64,000 bases of DNA, from contig JACKCV010000002.1 of the NCBI GenBank assembly GCA_020633825.1, positions 248,001-312,000 of the forward strand. Reading direction: 5' to 3'. The notes under the pieces are model-generated. The model saw only the letters and a program-made list of their open reading frames with translations. It had not been told where the DNA came from and ran no database searches. Numbering within the stretch: position 1 is the first letter of the stretch; every line of letters begins with the position of its first letter. Positions 25,576 through 34,778 of the stretch are shown here, piece after piece. Both the position numbers and the translations under genes were made by a program. Source of the DNA: Fibrobacteria bacterium. Lineage in GTDB: Bacteria > Fibrobacterota > Fibrobacteria > UBA5070.

Positions 25576-28101
25576 ATGCGGCCCAGTCGCAAACTCCCAA
25601 TAGTCCTCGCGGCGGGAATCGCCGTCGGAGTCCCCGTTGCAGCCCAGGATCAGGGTCAGGAACTGTCCCTCTCCGCCTTGTTGGACATCAAGCTCCAGAC
25701 CGGATCGTTCCTGGAATTGGACATGGCGAAATCGCCTTTGTCCATGACTCTGATCGATCGCGACAAGATCAGAGTCTCTGGTGCGCGACACCTGACCGAA
25801 TTGCTGGAGATCTACGTCCCTGGATTCCAGTACATGTACAACAAGTGGAATGGCGCGATCTGGGGCATGCGTGGCGTCGCCAACGATCGCAATACCAAGA
25901 TCATCTTCCTGGTCAACGGGCACAAGATGAATACCGAAGCTCGTGATGGTGCCTTCCAGGAGCTGGAGCTCGGCCTCCTCGGGGACATCGAGCGCGTGGA
26001 AGTCCTGAGGGGGCCGGCCGGTCTGGTGTACGGTTCCGGAGCCATCGCAGGCATCGTGAACGTGGTCACCCGCGGAGTCGAGTCCGACAAGACCGAGGTG
26101 CAAGCCGATTTCGGAACGGGATCGAACTTCGCCAAGAAGTCCTGGGGCATCGATGCCCGAGCCTATTCCGCCCCAACCGAGGGGCAGTCCCTGGTGGCCA
26201 CCGTCGGGTACCGTGAATCCGAGGGTTTCGGTGTCGGGGAAACCCGCCTCTACGGCAACCCCCATTGGCCCTACCCCCAGAACAACGCCAAGCCTGCGGG
26301 TGTTCCATCCGATGGAAGCTTCGGTGCCACGCCCGGGAACTGGCGGACCAGCCTGGATTGGGCATGGAACGACTTCCGTCTCTACGGGCGCATGACCCAT
26401 CAGGTCAGCGAAGCCGGAGGTTTGTTCGTACTCGATCCTTGGGCGAGCATCATGGGTGGGGCTCCCACCGGGACGCCTGCCGTCATGGTCGACGGGAAGG
26501 CCATCGATTCCGATGATCCCTTCTGGTCGCAGACGGAGAGTTGGAGCACCGCCCGCCGCGAATATGTCGCCGACAACATCGCCGCCGACGCGTCGTACAC
26601 CCTGAACCTCGGGGAAGACCAAGTCAAATTCCATGGCGCCTTCGATGCCAACACCAATCGCATCCAACGCGAAATGCGTCCAGGGTACGAGACGGTGGAT
26701 CTCAACGAACGGAATTCCTTCATCGAGGAAACCTTCGGGGAGCGTCGGTACACCATCGGTGCCATGTACCTCATGAAATCCATTCCCTCGCTCCAGATCG
26801 CTGGGGGCGCCGAGCAACGTTGGGACGACATCGGAGACGACCTGACGGGGCGCAACAGCCAGGCGCAGAAGGGCATGCATCCGATCGTCACGGACATCCT
26901 CTACACCAACACGGCGTTGTTCACCGAAGGCTTCTACGACTTCCAGGAGAATCTCGGCTTCGGGTTCGGAGCCCGCTGGGATGGACACACCCGCACCCTC
27001 GACGATGGGGGCACGATCAACGGCAAGTTGGCCACCGTCTACACTCCCGTTCCGGGGCACACGGTCAAGTTGATCGTCCAGAGTTCGTCCAACAACGGAT
27101 CGGCAGATAACTACGAATTCAACCGGAACAATTTCAACGATGCGGGAGTCCCCTACACCACTCCGCACTACGAGAAGCCGAAGGAAGTCCCGGGAGGCAA
27201 TTCCAATGCCATCACGGGTGCCACCGAAGCGCAACTCCATCAGTTGAAGCCGGAGAAGGTGTACTCGTTCGAATTGACCTCGAACCACGAGATCACCCCG
27301 CAGTTGTCGATGTCTCCCTCTGTGTCCTACAACATGGTCAAGGATCTGTTCGCCTGGAGCCAGGATCTGTTCCGAGTCGTGAACGCAGGCAGTTACAACC
27401 ATCTCGACCTCGAAGGCGAAATGGTCTGGAACAGCAAGAAGCTCTCGGTCGGATTGAACCATGCCTTCCAGATGCCGGTGAACACAGATCCGGACAAGGA
27501 AGCGGTCACCTTGAACGTGCCGCGCTACACCAGGGATTCCCTGAATGGATCCGGTGCAGTGGTACGTGATGCATCCGGGAAGGTCATCCAGGTGGCCAAC
27601 TACAGGCGCGTGATCAAGGGAATAGATACCACCTACATCCCGGTTCAGAATGGCATGAGGACAGCGGTGGTGAATCCCGTCCGCGATCAGATCACGGCCA
27701 ATGGAAGCGACTTCCTCTCGCTTGCCACCAACGTGTCCAAGCTGTACGTGGACTACAAGCCTCTCGATTGGGTGACCCTCCACACGGATGCCCGCATCTT
27801 CTGGGGGCTCTCGGGGCGCGACAGCATGTACACCGCGGATGAAAACCACGGGATCAACAACTGGGGCATCACGCGCGACATCATGACCAAGCTTGATGCC
27901 AGTGCGCTGTTCGCTCTGCCTCAGGACGTTTCCGTCGGTTTCTATGTGTACAACATCCTCGGTGTGGACGAGGGAACCTCCGTGGACAACGATCTCGCGA
28001 TCAACACTCTCCGTTGGCAGCAGATGGGCTCGACGGACCACAAGGATCTCTTCGCGGTCGATGTACGGTCCTACGCCGTAACGCTCCAGAAGTCCTTCTG
28101 A
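25576..28101 (+). CDS. TonB-dependent outer-membrane receptor (first of a paralogous pair)
   Basis: 841 residues. Signal peptide about 1-23 (KLPIVLAAGIAVGVPVAAQ), then a plug domain: GARHLTELLEIYVPGFQYMY, RGVANDRNTKIIFLVNGHKM, ERVEVLRGPAGLVYGSGAIAG, IVNVVTR. A long beta-barrel with alternating aromatic strands ends in the outer-membrane signature C-terminal Phe (VTLQKSF). Substrate is unknown. No sigma/anti-sigma pair or substrate-specific enzymes adjoin it. It is closely similar to the receptor at 34887-37487; the two were neighbours before a transposon inserted between them. Confidence 0.93.
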   Translation: MRPSRKLPIVLAAGIAVGVPVAAQDQGQELSLSALLDIKLQTGSFLELDMAKSPLSMTLIDRDKIRVSGARHLTELLEIYVPGFQYMYNKWNGAIWGMRGVANDRNTKIIFLVNGHKMNTEARDGAFQELELGLLGDIERVEVLRGPAGLVYGSGAIAGIVNVVTRGVESDKTEVQADFGTGSNFAKKSWGIDARAYSAPTEGQSLVATVGYRESEGFGVGETRLYGNPHWPYPQNNAKPAGVPSDGSFGATPGNWRTSLDWAWNDFRLYGRMTHQVSEAGGLFVLDPWASIMGGAPTGTPAVMVDGKAIDSDDPFWSQTESWSTARREYVADNIAADASYTLNLGEDQVKFHGAFDANTNRIQREMRPGYETVDLNERNSFIEETFGERRYTIGAMYLMKSIPSLQIAGGAEQRWDDIGDDLTGRNSQAQKGMHPIVTDILYTNTALFTEGFYDFQENLGFGFGARWDGHTRTLDDGGTINGKLATVYTPVPGHTVKLIVQSSSNNGSADNYEFNRNNFNDAGVPYTTPHYEKPKEVPGGNSNAITGATEAQLHQLKPEKVYSFELTSNHEITPQLSMSPSVSYNMVKDLFAWSQDLFRVVNAGSYNHLDLEGEMVWNSKKLSVGLNHAFQMPVNTDPDKEAVTLNVPRYTRDSLNGSGAVVRDASGKVIQVANYRRVIKGIDTTYIPVQNGMRTAVVNPVRDQITANGSDFLSLATNVSKLYVDYKPLDWVTLHTDARIFWGLSGRDSMYTADENHGINNWGITRDIMTKLDASALFALPQDVSVGFYVYNILGVDEGTSVDNDLAINTLRWQQMGSTDHKDLFAVDVRSYAVTLQKSF

Positions 28102-28140
28102 TCGCAGGACGCATGATCCCCCCTCCACCGGAGGGAAACG

Positions 28141-28173
28141 AGCCTCGCCCCTCATGGGCGGGGCTTTTTCTTT
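28141..28173 (+). terminator. Rho-independent terminator of the first TonB receptor gene
   Basis: GCCTCGCCC, loop CTCAT, GGGCGGGGC, followed by TTTTTCTTT. Confidence 0.85.
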
Positions 28174-28330
28174 GACTGCGGGATTCCATTCCGGTAGGGG
28201 GGGATCCACGGGGCGCGGAAGACATGGAAGACGCGTTGCATTTCGGATCGGCCGTTGCCACTGGAGATTCGATTCTAGTCGGAATTGAATGACAAAAAAC
28301 GGCATTCGTGTCCTGGTGCCGTCGATGAAC

Positions 28331-28338
28331 TTTAAAAG
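28331..28338. repeat. Left 8-bp target-site duplication of the composite transposon
   Basis: TTTAAAAG directly abuts the outer end of the left IS copy. The identical octamer abuts the outer end of the right IS copy (34779-34786). Eight bases is the usual ISL3-family duplication length. Confidence 0.85.
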
Positions 28339-29724
28339 GGCTCATCCGACATTCGTGTGGGTGGAATCGTCCCGGTTCAGAGTCTTGGCAGGGTCGACGT
28401 GAGGATTTTGAGCCTGAGGTAGTCCTCGTCTCGTAGACCGTAGGCACGCTTCTGGATGGCTCTGATCTTGGCGTTCATGCCCTCGACGAATCCCATGGGG
28501 ACTTTGCACTTCGGGTCGAGGGATCGGACGATGCCGTCCCAGTGGCTTTCCACGAGGTCGGCGAACTTCTCGAGAGGCTGGAGTCGTTGCCACCGTAACG
28601 AGGACCTCCACTCGTCGAAGAACTTCCGAGCCCAGGCTGGAGACTTGAACGTCCAGATCCGTCGGAACGATTCTTTCAGCAGGTAGGCCTTGTTCAGCCG
28701 CCGATTGACCTGCAGAAGCTCGTCCAAGGCCTTGCGGCGTCGGGGGTCGAGGTTTTCGCGGTGCGACAGCTGGATGTACTTGGTACCCTTGATGTAACGG
28801 CGCTGATCGCCATCCAGACGCTTGTACTCGGCCTTGCGGATCTTGTCGACGGCATCGCCCAGGTTCTTGACCAAGTGGAAGTGGTCGTAGTGCACTACCG
28901 CGTTGGGACAGTGGGCTTCCAGCGACGTCCGGTACGGCCCGTACATGTCCATCACGGCCAGTTCAATGCCCTCCCGCTCCGATGCCGTGAGGGATTGGAA
29001 GAAGTCGTCGACCGCCTCACGTCCTCTCCCTTTGCGTTCGCCGACCCAGATCGGACGCTTGTGCTCCAGGTCATGGACGATCACGCGGTAGGAGTGTCCG
29101 GAAGCGATGGCGATCTCGTCCAGACCGATCCAGCGTGGAGCGGGCCGAGGATGCGCCTCCAACTGCTTGGCCATGTAGAGCTTGTCCAGATCCTTGACCG
29201 TGTCCCAGGAGAGCCCCGTCTCGACGGCAACGGCCTTCACCGACTTCTCGCGGCACTGGCGCCCCACCCACAGGGCGTATCGATCCGTATAGCGGTTGAC
29301 GTCGGCGAGGAATTCGATCCGCTCGGTCTTCACCGCTTGGCACCGAGTGCAGAAGACCCGCCGGACAGGGATCCGAAGCCAGATGCGCCACGGTCCAAGA
29401 TCGAGATCCCGAACCAGTCGGTCCCGCTGGTCATACCAACCACGGACCCGATGTCCACAGCATCCGCAACGGCTGGTTTTTTCCCCGACGCCGCAGGGAA
29501 AGAACCCATGCCGCGTCATCGACGGGGTGGGGGTCCAGATGAACCGAGGGGGTGAAGCCGGGGAAGCGGTAGGCTCCCTTCAGATGGCAACGAGTCGGGC
29601 CGGGACAGGTCGTCGAATCCATACTCCAAATCTGGATTCGAGCGACGACCCTGGAGACCACTTCCAATCAGGGGTGTGAGGGGGTATCACCCCGAAAATC
29701 ACCCACTCGTTTCCCGGATGAGCC
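28339..29724 (-). mobile_element. ISL3-family insertion sequence, copy 1
   Basis: 1386 bp. Imperfect terminal inverted repeats start GGCTCATCCG at both ends (outer left GGCTCATCCGACATTCGTGT; right end read inward GGCTCATCCGGGAAACGAGT). One transposase gene fills the minus strand. It is nearly identical to copy 2, with ~15 differences confined to bases 28512-28785 plus one at 29512. Confidence 0.92.
28377..29519 (-). CDS. ISL3-family transposase (copy 1)
   Basis: 380 residues, apparently intact. The N-terminal zinc-finger-like region has RCGCCGHR and FCTRCQ, then the helix-turn-helix region (KSVKAVAVETGLSWDTVK) and the DDE domain with GLDEIAI, AVMDMYGPY and the distal block FVEGMNAKIRAIQKRAYG. 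ATG 29519 matches the usual start of this ISL3 subgroup ('GFF' near the N-end). It differs from copy 2 at five residues (for example R3 versus P3). Long open frames on the opposite strand are GC-driven shadows. Confidence 0.95.
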   Translation of the reverse strand: MTRHGFFPCGVGEKTSRCGCCGHRVRGWYDQRDRLVRDLDLGPWRIWLRIPVRRVFCTRCQAVKTERIEFLADVNRYTDRYALWVGRQCREKSVKAVAVETGLSWDTVKDLDKLYMAKQLEAHPRPAPRWIGLDEIAIASGHSYRVIVHDLEHKRPIWVGERKGRGREAVDDFFQSLTASEREGIELAVMDMYGPYRTSLEAHCPNAVVHYDHFHLVKNLGDAVDKIRKAEYKRLDGDQRRYIKGTKYIQLSHRENLDPRRRKALDELLQVNRRLNKAYLLKESFRRIWTFKSPAWARKFFDEWRSSLRWQRLQPLEKFADLVESHWDGIVRSLDPKCKVPMGFVEGMNAKIRAIQKRAYGLRDEDYLRLKILTSTLPRL

Positions 29725-29918
29725 TTATATAAAGTGGCGTCTGATGCGGCGCAGTGCTGATCAGCCATTTTCGGCAAGGCATGTTTACACCCTCCAACTG
29801 GTCCATTTTTCCGATGTTTCCGTGAATGGCGTTACAAGTTCCGGTGCTGATGACACCGGTGTGCACAGGGGACACTGTGACGAAGAAGTCCTGTGCAAAT
29901 GAAGGAATTGAGTAGGCC

Positions 29919-30620
29919 TCAGTCCTCGAGGCACCGCACACTGAACCCGATGGACTTGCGTCCCGTGCTCCGGGTCACGACGGCCGAGCTGGAACCCAAG
30001 TACCGGTACCAGACTTCGTACTTGGCGCTTTCGGATGTCGACCAGAAGTTGGCGTACACTCCGACGTTGACGAACGCGCCTTCGCTGTAGAGGTATCCCG
30101 CTGGCATTGCCGAGAAGCCGTACAGGTCGGTCCCGTTGCCCTCCTTGGACCATCCCGCCTTCGACTTCAACCCGGTGGCCGCCACAGAGTCGCCACCTGT
30201 CGCATTCACGAGGAGGGTCCATTCGGCATCGTCGGGAACGTGCCAACCCGTCGGACAGATCCCCTGGTACTTGGGTTGAACCTGACTCGCGCAAGACCTG
30301 CTGTCGCAGGAGTCGGGGAGATTCATGGCTTGGGCCCAGGTGTACAGACGACCATACTTGGCACAGGAATCGGCGTCGTCGTTGAAACAAGCGCCCAAGG
30401 TGCCCGTGTTTCCCGCGTAGGCCAGGTTTTCGGCCATCCAGGTTTGGGATCCGATGGTCACGGTTTCATACGACTGGCCACCAAGACAGACCGCTGCCGA
30501 GCTTCTGGGTGGCGAGGGAACCGGATCCTCTCCCGTGGATTTGCTCCTCCCGGAGGAAGCCATGAGACAGACCGCACCGGCGAGGTCGAGATTCACCAAA
30601 ATGGTCATGGGATGTTTCAT
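29919..30620 (-). CDS. FISUMP-domain (Fibrobacter major paralogous domain) exported protein
   Basis: 233 residues from ATG 30620, with a hydrophobic N-end (MTILVNLDLAGAVCLMASS) that may be a signal or lipoprotein peptide, although the lipobox is poor. From ~60 it matches the TIGR02145 domain: YETVTIGSQTWMAENLAY, KYGRLYTWAQAMN, ICPTGWHVPDDAEWTLLV, YGFSAMPAGY, FWSTSE, and the end SIGFSVRCLED. The fold is related to the formylglycine-enzyme/C-lectin type; its function is unknown. It is cargo of the composite transposon, divergent from the sulfite reductase gene. Confidence 0.9.
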   Translation of the reverse strand: MKHPMTILVNLDLAGAVCLMASSGRSKSTGEDPVPSPPRSSAAVCLGGQSYETVTIGSQTWMAENLAYAGNTGTLGACFNDDADSCAKYGRLYTWAQAMNLPDSCDSRSCASQVQPKYQGICPTGWHVPDDAEWTLLVNATGGDSVAATGLKSKAGWSKEGNGTDLYGFSAMPAGYLYSEGAFVNVGVYANFWSTSESAKYEVWYRYLGSSSAVVTRSTGRKSIGFSVRCLED

Positions 30621-30973
30621 TGGGGGGGGCCTTTGCAGCGAAGGAGACGCGCCTTCGATCCAGCAACTGAGGAGAGGCTCGCTCCCACTTTCCTTCAAGT
30701 TAAAACTGGAACTCCAATATCGGATTGCCTGACCTTTCCATCCCTTTTCGGACATGCAGCGGCATCCTCGACAAAGCGCCATGACCTTCCCGACACGATC
30801 GCTTCAATTTGCACCCACCTGCGGCAGGAGTATGATGCAACGAGTCCCTCCCCTTGCACTCGCCAAATTCTACCCGGTTCAGTAGCCTTGAGGGATTGCG
30901 AAACCCATCCCTTTCCTGTATATTGGTTAAAACCCAGTATTCAGACAGGTACAGTAGGAGAAAGAGGCGCCCC
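30621..30973. other. 353-bp divergent intergenic region inside the transposon
   Basis: It separates the FISUMP gene (minus) from the sulfite reductase gene (plus). It is visibly more AT-rich than the surrounding genes. It holds a good plus-strand promoter at 30896-30924; on the FISUMP side AAAGG precedes the start but no clear promoter is seen. No other gene is supported. Confidence 0.6.
30896..30924 (+). promoter_or_regulatory. Promoter of the sulfite reductase fusion gene
   Basis: TTGCGA (30896-30901), 17-bp spacer, TATATT (30919-30924). It is about 49 bp upstream of the ATG at 30974, with AGTAGGAGAAAGAGG as ribosome-binding region. Confidence 0.7.
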
Positions 30974-33328
30974 ATGGCTCTGCAGCTTGAAAAGAACGAA
31001 GTCGTCCGCGAGGAGATCGCCGACTTCCGCAAGGTTCTCGCCGACTTCGAGGCTGGTACCATCCCCGATACCACCTTCCAGAAGCGCCGCCTTTGGCAGG
31101 GCATCTACGGCCAGCGCCAGCTGGGCGTGCAGATGATCCGCATCAAGGTCCCCTACGGAATCATCTCCACCGACCAGGTCCGTTGCATCGGGGACCAGGC
31201 CCGCAAGCGCTCCAACGGCGTGTTGCACCTGACCACCCGCCAGGCCATCCAGATCCACCACATCCCTCGCATCCAGTGCGGCGACCTCATCGACGAACTC
31301 GCCGATGCCGGATTGACCAGCCGCGAGGCGTGCGGCAACACCGTCCGCGCCGTCACCGGCGACTATCTGGCCGGCATCGGTGCCGACCAGGTATTCGACT
31401 TCCGCCCGGTGGCCGAACGCCTCTTCCACCACTGCCTGCGCAATCCCTACTCCCAGAACTTCCCCCGCAAGTTCAAGATCACCTTCTCGGGGTCCGATCT
31501 CGATCGCGGCCTTTCGCTGATCCACGACATCGGATACATCGCCACCGTGAAGGACGGCGTGCGAGGCTTCCGCGTGGTGGCCGCGGGCGGACTGGGCTCC
31601 CAGCCCTTCCCGGCGGAGACCGTGGAGGAATTCCTGCCCGTTTCGCAGGTGCTTCTGAGCGCCACCGCCCTGATCCGTCTGTTCAACACCCACGGCAACC
31701 GCAAGCAGCGCAACAAGGCGCGCATGAAGTACGTGAAGGAGAAGCTGGGTCTGGTCGAATTCCGTCGCGTGTACCGCGGCTTCTTCGACGAACTGGCCGA
31801 TTCCGACTACGGACGCAGCCTGCTGCTCGACGAATCGTCGCTGGGCCTCGACCTCGCCCCTTCGCGCGGGACCTTGGACGGCCTGGTCGTGGAAGGCGCT
31901 CCCGAGACCTGGACCAAGGAAAACATCCTCCCCCAGATCGAACCCGACCTCTTCACGGTGCTCGTGCGCGTCGAACTGGGCGACATCCACGCCGACGTCT
32001 CGGACAAGCTCGCCGACCTGGTGGATCGTCTGGGCGCCCGCGAATTGCGCACCACCCCCGACCAGAACCTGGTGATCACCAACGTGCCCCGGGCCAATCT
32101 CGCGGCGCTGTACACCGGACTCGCCGAATTGGGCCTGGCTTCCACCGGATTCTCGCGGTTGTCCAACGTGTTGGCCTGCCCCGGTCGGAGCACCTGCAAC
32201 CTCTCCATGACCTCCTCGAAGGGTCTGGCCGTCGCCATCCGCGAAGAGTTGGAGCGTCGTCCGGAACTGGACGTTCCCGGCACCATCAAGATCTCGGGAT
32301 GCCCCAACTCCTGCGGCCAGCACCACATCGCCTCGATCGGATTCCACGGCCTGGCGGTGCGGTCCAACGGCAAGCCCGCCCCCTTCGCCCAGGTGATGCT
32401 CGGCGGTTCGGCCACCGGGGAATTCATCCGACTGGCCCGACGCAGCCTGCGCGTGCCCACCAAGAAGGCCCCCAAGGTGGTGACCACCCTGGTCGACCTC
32501 TTCCTCGCCGAGCGTTCCGCCGGACAGGGTTTCGACGCCTGGATCGGGTCGGTTTCCGACGAGCGCGCCAAGGAGATCCTGGCTCCCCTCGGCGTGATCG
32601 AGACTCCCGAGGAAGCTCCCGAGATGTACCGCGACTGGGATTCCGAGACCAAGGACTACAACCCGGCGATGGGCCAGGGCGAATGCGCCGGCGGCGTGAT
32701 CGACCTGGTGAACGAAGCCCTGGCCGATGGCGAGAACACCCTGCGCATGGCTCGTCAGCTCATCGAGAGCGGATTCTGGGTGGATGCGGTCAAGAACGTC
32801 CGGGAAGCCGCCGGGCATGTGTTCCGCGCCGGGCTCTCCAATGCCGGCGAAGAGACCGTCTCCTACGCCGAAGACCTGTCGCGCTACCTGAAGTTCTACG
32901 GATCGAACGAGGCGCTCCCCGAAATCTCGGAGTTCCTGCGCGAGGGAACGGTTCCCTCCTCCATCGACGAGAAGGCCGCCCGCGAGCTGGTCGCCGACGC
33001 CGCGCTGTTCATCGAGGGGGTGGTCGAGGTGTACCGCTGGAAGCCCGCGAACTTCAAGCCCGCGGCCCTTGTGGAAACCTCCGAAGGGGGGCACCTCAAG
33101 CTGCCTCTGCTCGACCTCAAGGGGGTGGGCTGCCCGATGAACTACGTCAAGGTCAAGCTCAAGCTGGAGACCATGGCCGAAGGGGCGGAACTGGAAGTGA
33201 TCATCGATGCCGGCGAGCCGTTCCGCATGGTTCCCGCTTCCTTGCGCAACGACGGGCACGAGATCGTGCAGCTCGACCCCATCAACGACGCCGAGCAGTA
33301 CAGCATGGTGGTCCGCAAGAAGGCTTGA
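30974..33328 (+). CDS. Ferredoxin-type sulfite/nitrite reductase fused to a helical domain and a C-terminal TusA-like domain
   Basis: 784 residues. Residues ~1-570 form a siroheme-[4Fe-4S] reductase with the two-half ferredoxin-sulfite/nitrite reductase layout. The cluster ligands are C402-x5-C408 (CPGRSTC) and C443-x3-C447 (CPNSC). Substrate-side basic residues (LHLTTRQAIQIHHI) are present. Residues ~575-695 are alpha-helical (VIDLVNEALADGENTLRMAR), HEPN-like at best. Residues ~705-775 are a TusA/SirA-type sulfur carrier with the active cysteine in GVGCPMN (C720). The fusion favours sulfite to sulfide with sulfur handed to the TusA domain. It lies alone with its own promoter and terminator inside the composite transposon. 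Confidence 0.9.
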   Translation: MALQLEKNEVVREEIADFRKVLADFEAGTIPDTTFQKRRLWQGIYGQRQLGVQMIRIKVPYGIISTDQVRCIGDQARKRSNGVLHLTTRQAIQIHHIPRIQCGDLIDELADAGLTSREACGNTVRAVTGDYLAGIGADQVFDFRPVAERLFHHCLRNPYSQNFPRKFKITFSGSDLDRGLSLIHDIGYIATVKDGVRGFRVVAAGGLGSQPFPAETVEEFLPVSQVLLSATALIRLFNTHGNRKQRNKARMKYVKEKLGLVEFRRVYRGFFDELADSDYGRSLLLDESSLGLDLAPSRGTLDGLVVEGAPETWTKENILPQIEPDLFTVLVRVELGDIHADVSDKLADLVDRLGARELRTTPDQNLVITNVPRANLAALYTGLAELGLASTGFSRLSNVLACPGRSTCNLSMTSSKGLAVAIREELERRPELDVPGTIKISGCPNSCGQHHIASIGFHGLAVRSNGKPAPFAQVMLGGSATGEFIRLARRSLRVPTKKAPKVVTTLVDLFLAERSAGQGFDAWIGSVSDERAKEILAPLGVIETPEEAPEMYRDWDSETKDYNPAMGQGECAGGVIDLVNEALADGENTLRMARQLIESGFWVDAVKNVREAAGHVFRAGLSNAGEETVSYAEDLSRYLKFYGSNEALPEISEFLREGTVPSSIDEKAARELVADAALFIEGVVEVYRWKPANFKPAALVETSEGGHLKLPLLDLKGVGCPMNYVKVKLKLETMAEGAELEVIIDAGEPFRMVPASLRNDGHEIVQLDPINDAEQYSMVVRKKA

Positions 33329-33358
33329 GCCGGAATCTCCGGAACGAGCATGGGTGCC

Positions 33359-33392
33359 AAGGGTTCGCGACTTGATCGCGGACCCTTTTTTT
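33359..33392 (+). terminator. Rho-independent terminator of the sulfite reductase fusion gene
   Basis: AAGGGTTCGCGA (33359-33370), loop CTTGA, TCGCGGACCCTT (33376-33387), followed by T's up to the first base of IS copy 2. The IS therefore inserted directly behind the T tract. Confidence 0.85.
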
Positions 33393-34778
33393 GGCTCATC
33401 CGACATTCGTGTGGGTGGAATCGTCCCGGTTCAGAGTCTTGGCAGGGTCGACGTGAGGATTTTGAGCCTGAGGTAGTCCTCGTCTCGTAGACCGTAGGCA
33501 CGCTTCTGGATGGCTCTGATCTTGGCGTTCATGCCCTCGACGAATCCCATGGGGACTTTGCACTTGGGGTCGAGGGATCGGACGATGCCGTCCCAGTGGC
33601 TTTCCACGAGGACGGCAAACTTCTCGAGAGGCTGGAGTCGTTGCCACCGTAACGAGGACTTCCACTCATCGAAGAACTTCCGAGCCCAGGCCGGAGACTT
33701 GAATGTCCAGATCCGCCGGAACGATTCCTTCAGCAGGTAGGCCTTGTTCAGCCGTCGATTGACCTGCAGAAGGTCGTCCAAGGCCTTGCGGCGTCGGGGA
33801 TCGAGGTTCTCGCGGTGCGACAGCAGGATGTACTTGGTTCCCTTGATGTAACGGCGCTGATCGCCATCCAGACGCTTGTACTCGGCCTTGCGGATCTTGT
33901 CGACGGCATCGCCCAGGTTCTTGACCAAGTGGAAGTGGTCGTAGTGCACTACCGCGTTGGGACAGTGGGCTTCCAGCGACGTCCGGTACGGCCCGTACAT
34001 GTCCATCACGGCCAGTTCAATGCCCTCCCGCTCCGATGCCGTGAGGGATTGGAAGAAGTCGTCGACCGCCTCACGTCCTCTCCCTTTGCGTTCGCCGACC
34101 CAGATCGGACGCTTGTGCTCCAGGTCATGGACGATCACGCGGTAGGAGTGTCCGGAAGCGATGGCGATCTCGTCCAGACCGATCCAGCGTGGAGCGGGCC
34201 GAGGATGCGCCTCCAACTGCTTGGCCATGTAGAGCTTGTCCAGATCCTTGACCGTGTCCCAGGAGAGCCCCGTCTCGACGGCAACGGCCTTCACCGACTT
34301 CTCGCGGCACTGGCGCCCCACCCACAGGGCGTATCGATCCGTATAGCGGTTGACGTCGGCGAGGAATTCGATCCGCTCGGTCTTCACCGCTTGGCACCGA
34401 GTGCAGAAGACCCGCCGGACAGGGATCCGAAGCCAGATGCGCCACGGTCCAAGATCGAGATCCCGAACCAGTCGGTCCCGCTGGTCATACCAACCACGGA
34501 CCCGATGTCCACAGCATCCGCAACGGCTGGTTTTTTCCCCGACGCCGCAGGGAAAGAACCCATGCGGCGTCATCGACGGGGTGGGGGTCCAGATGAACCG
34601 AGGGGGTGAAGCCGGGGAAGCGGTAGGCTCCCTTCAGATGGCAACGAGTCGGGCCGGGACAGGTCGTCGAATCCATACTCCAAATCTGGATTCGAGCGAC
34701 GACCCTGGAGACCACTTCCAATCAGGGGTGTGAGGGGGTATCACCCCGAAAATCACCCACTCGTTTCCCGGATGAGCC
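33393..34778 (-). mobile_element. ISL3-family insertion sequence, copy 2
   Basis: 1386 bp, same ends (GGCTCATCCG inward from both sides) and same orientation as copy 1. The right-hand ~1.1 kb is almost identical to copy 1. The outer border is TTTAAAAG, matching the left border of copy 1. Confidence 0.92.
33431..34573 (-). CDS. ISL3-family transposase (copy 2)
   Basis: 380 residues, intact, with the same zinc-finger, helix-turn-helix and DDE blocks as copy 1 (GLDEIAI, AVMDMYGPY, FVEGMNAKIR). Changes relative to copy 1 are P3 for R3, L for Q in KYILLSHRE, D for E in KALDDLLQV, K for R in FDEWKSSLRW, and V for D in KFAVLVESH. None hits a DDE residue, so either copy could supply transposase. Confidence 0.95.
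   Translation of the reverse strand: MTPHGFFPCGVGEKTSRCGCCGHRVRGWYDQRDRLVRDLDLGPWRIWLRIPVRRVFCTRCQAVKTERIEFLADVNRYTDRYALWVGRQCREKSVKAVAVETGLSWDTVKDLDKLYMAKQLEAHPRPAPRWIGLDEIAIASGHSYRVIVHDLEHKRPIWVGERKGRGREAVDDFFQSLTASEREGIELAVMDMYGPYRTSLEAHCPNAVVHYDHFHLVKNLGDAVDKIRKAEYKRLDGDQRRYIKGTKYILLSHRENLDPRRRKALDDLLQVNRRLNKAYLLKESFRRIWTFKSPAWARKFFDEWKSSLRWQRLQPLEKFAVLVESHWDGIVRSLDPKCKVPMGFVEGMNAKIRAIQKRAYGLRDEDYLRLKILTSTLPRL

Larger units (their letters stand above)
28339..34778. mobile_element. Composite transposon of two ISL3-type copies carrying a FISUMP protein gene and a sulfite reductase fusion
   Basis: Two 1386-bp IS copies in the same orientation (28339-29724 and 33393-34778) flank ~3.7 kb. The outer ends are bordered by the same octamer TTTAAAAG, while the inner junctions (TTATATAA after copy 1, CCTTTTTT before copy 2) do not match each other or the outer octamer. 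This is what transposition of the whole unit predicts. The cargo is one divergent gene pair. The insertion lies 24 bp upstream of the -35 of the second TonB receptor gene. Confidence 0.85.

Noticed and set aside
24304..28305. 1333-aa minus-strand open frame opposite the FecR and first TonB receptor genes
   Set aside because: Spans two real genes and the intergenic region; composition mirrors GC-rich antisense; no motif.
28761..29555. 264-aa plus-strand open frame inside the IS, repeated in copy 2
   Set aside because: It is antisense to the transposase, and identity between copies is explained by the IS itself.
29431..29667. Possible upstream in-element ORF suggesting a frameshifted longer transposase
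   Set aside because: The transposase already begins at the position usual for its ISL3 subgroup; the upstream frame has no transposase motif.
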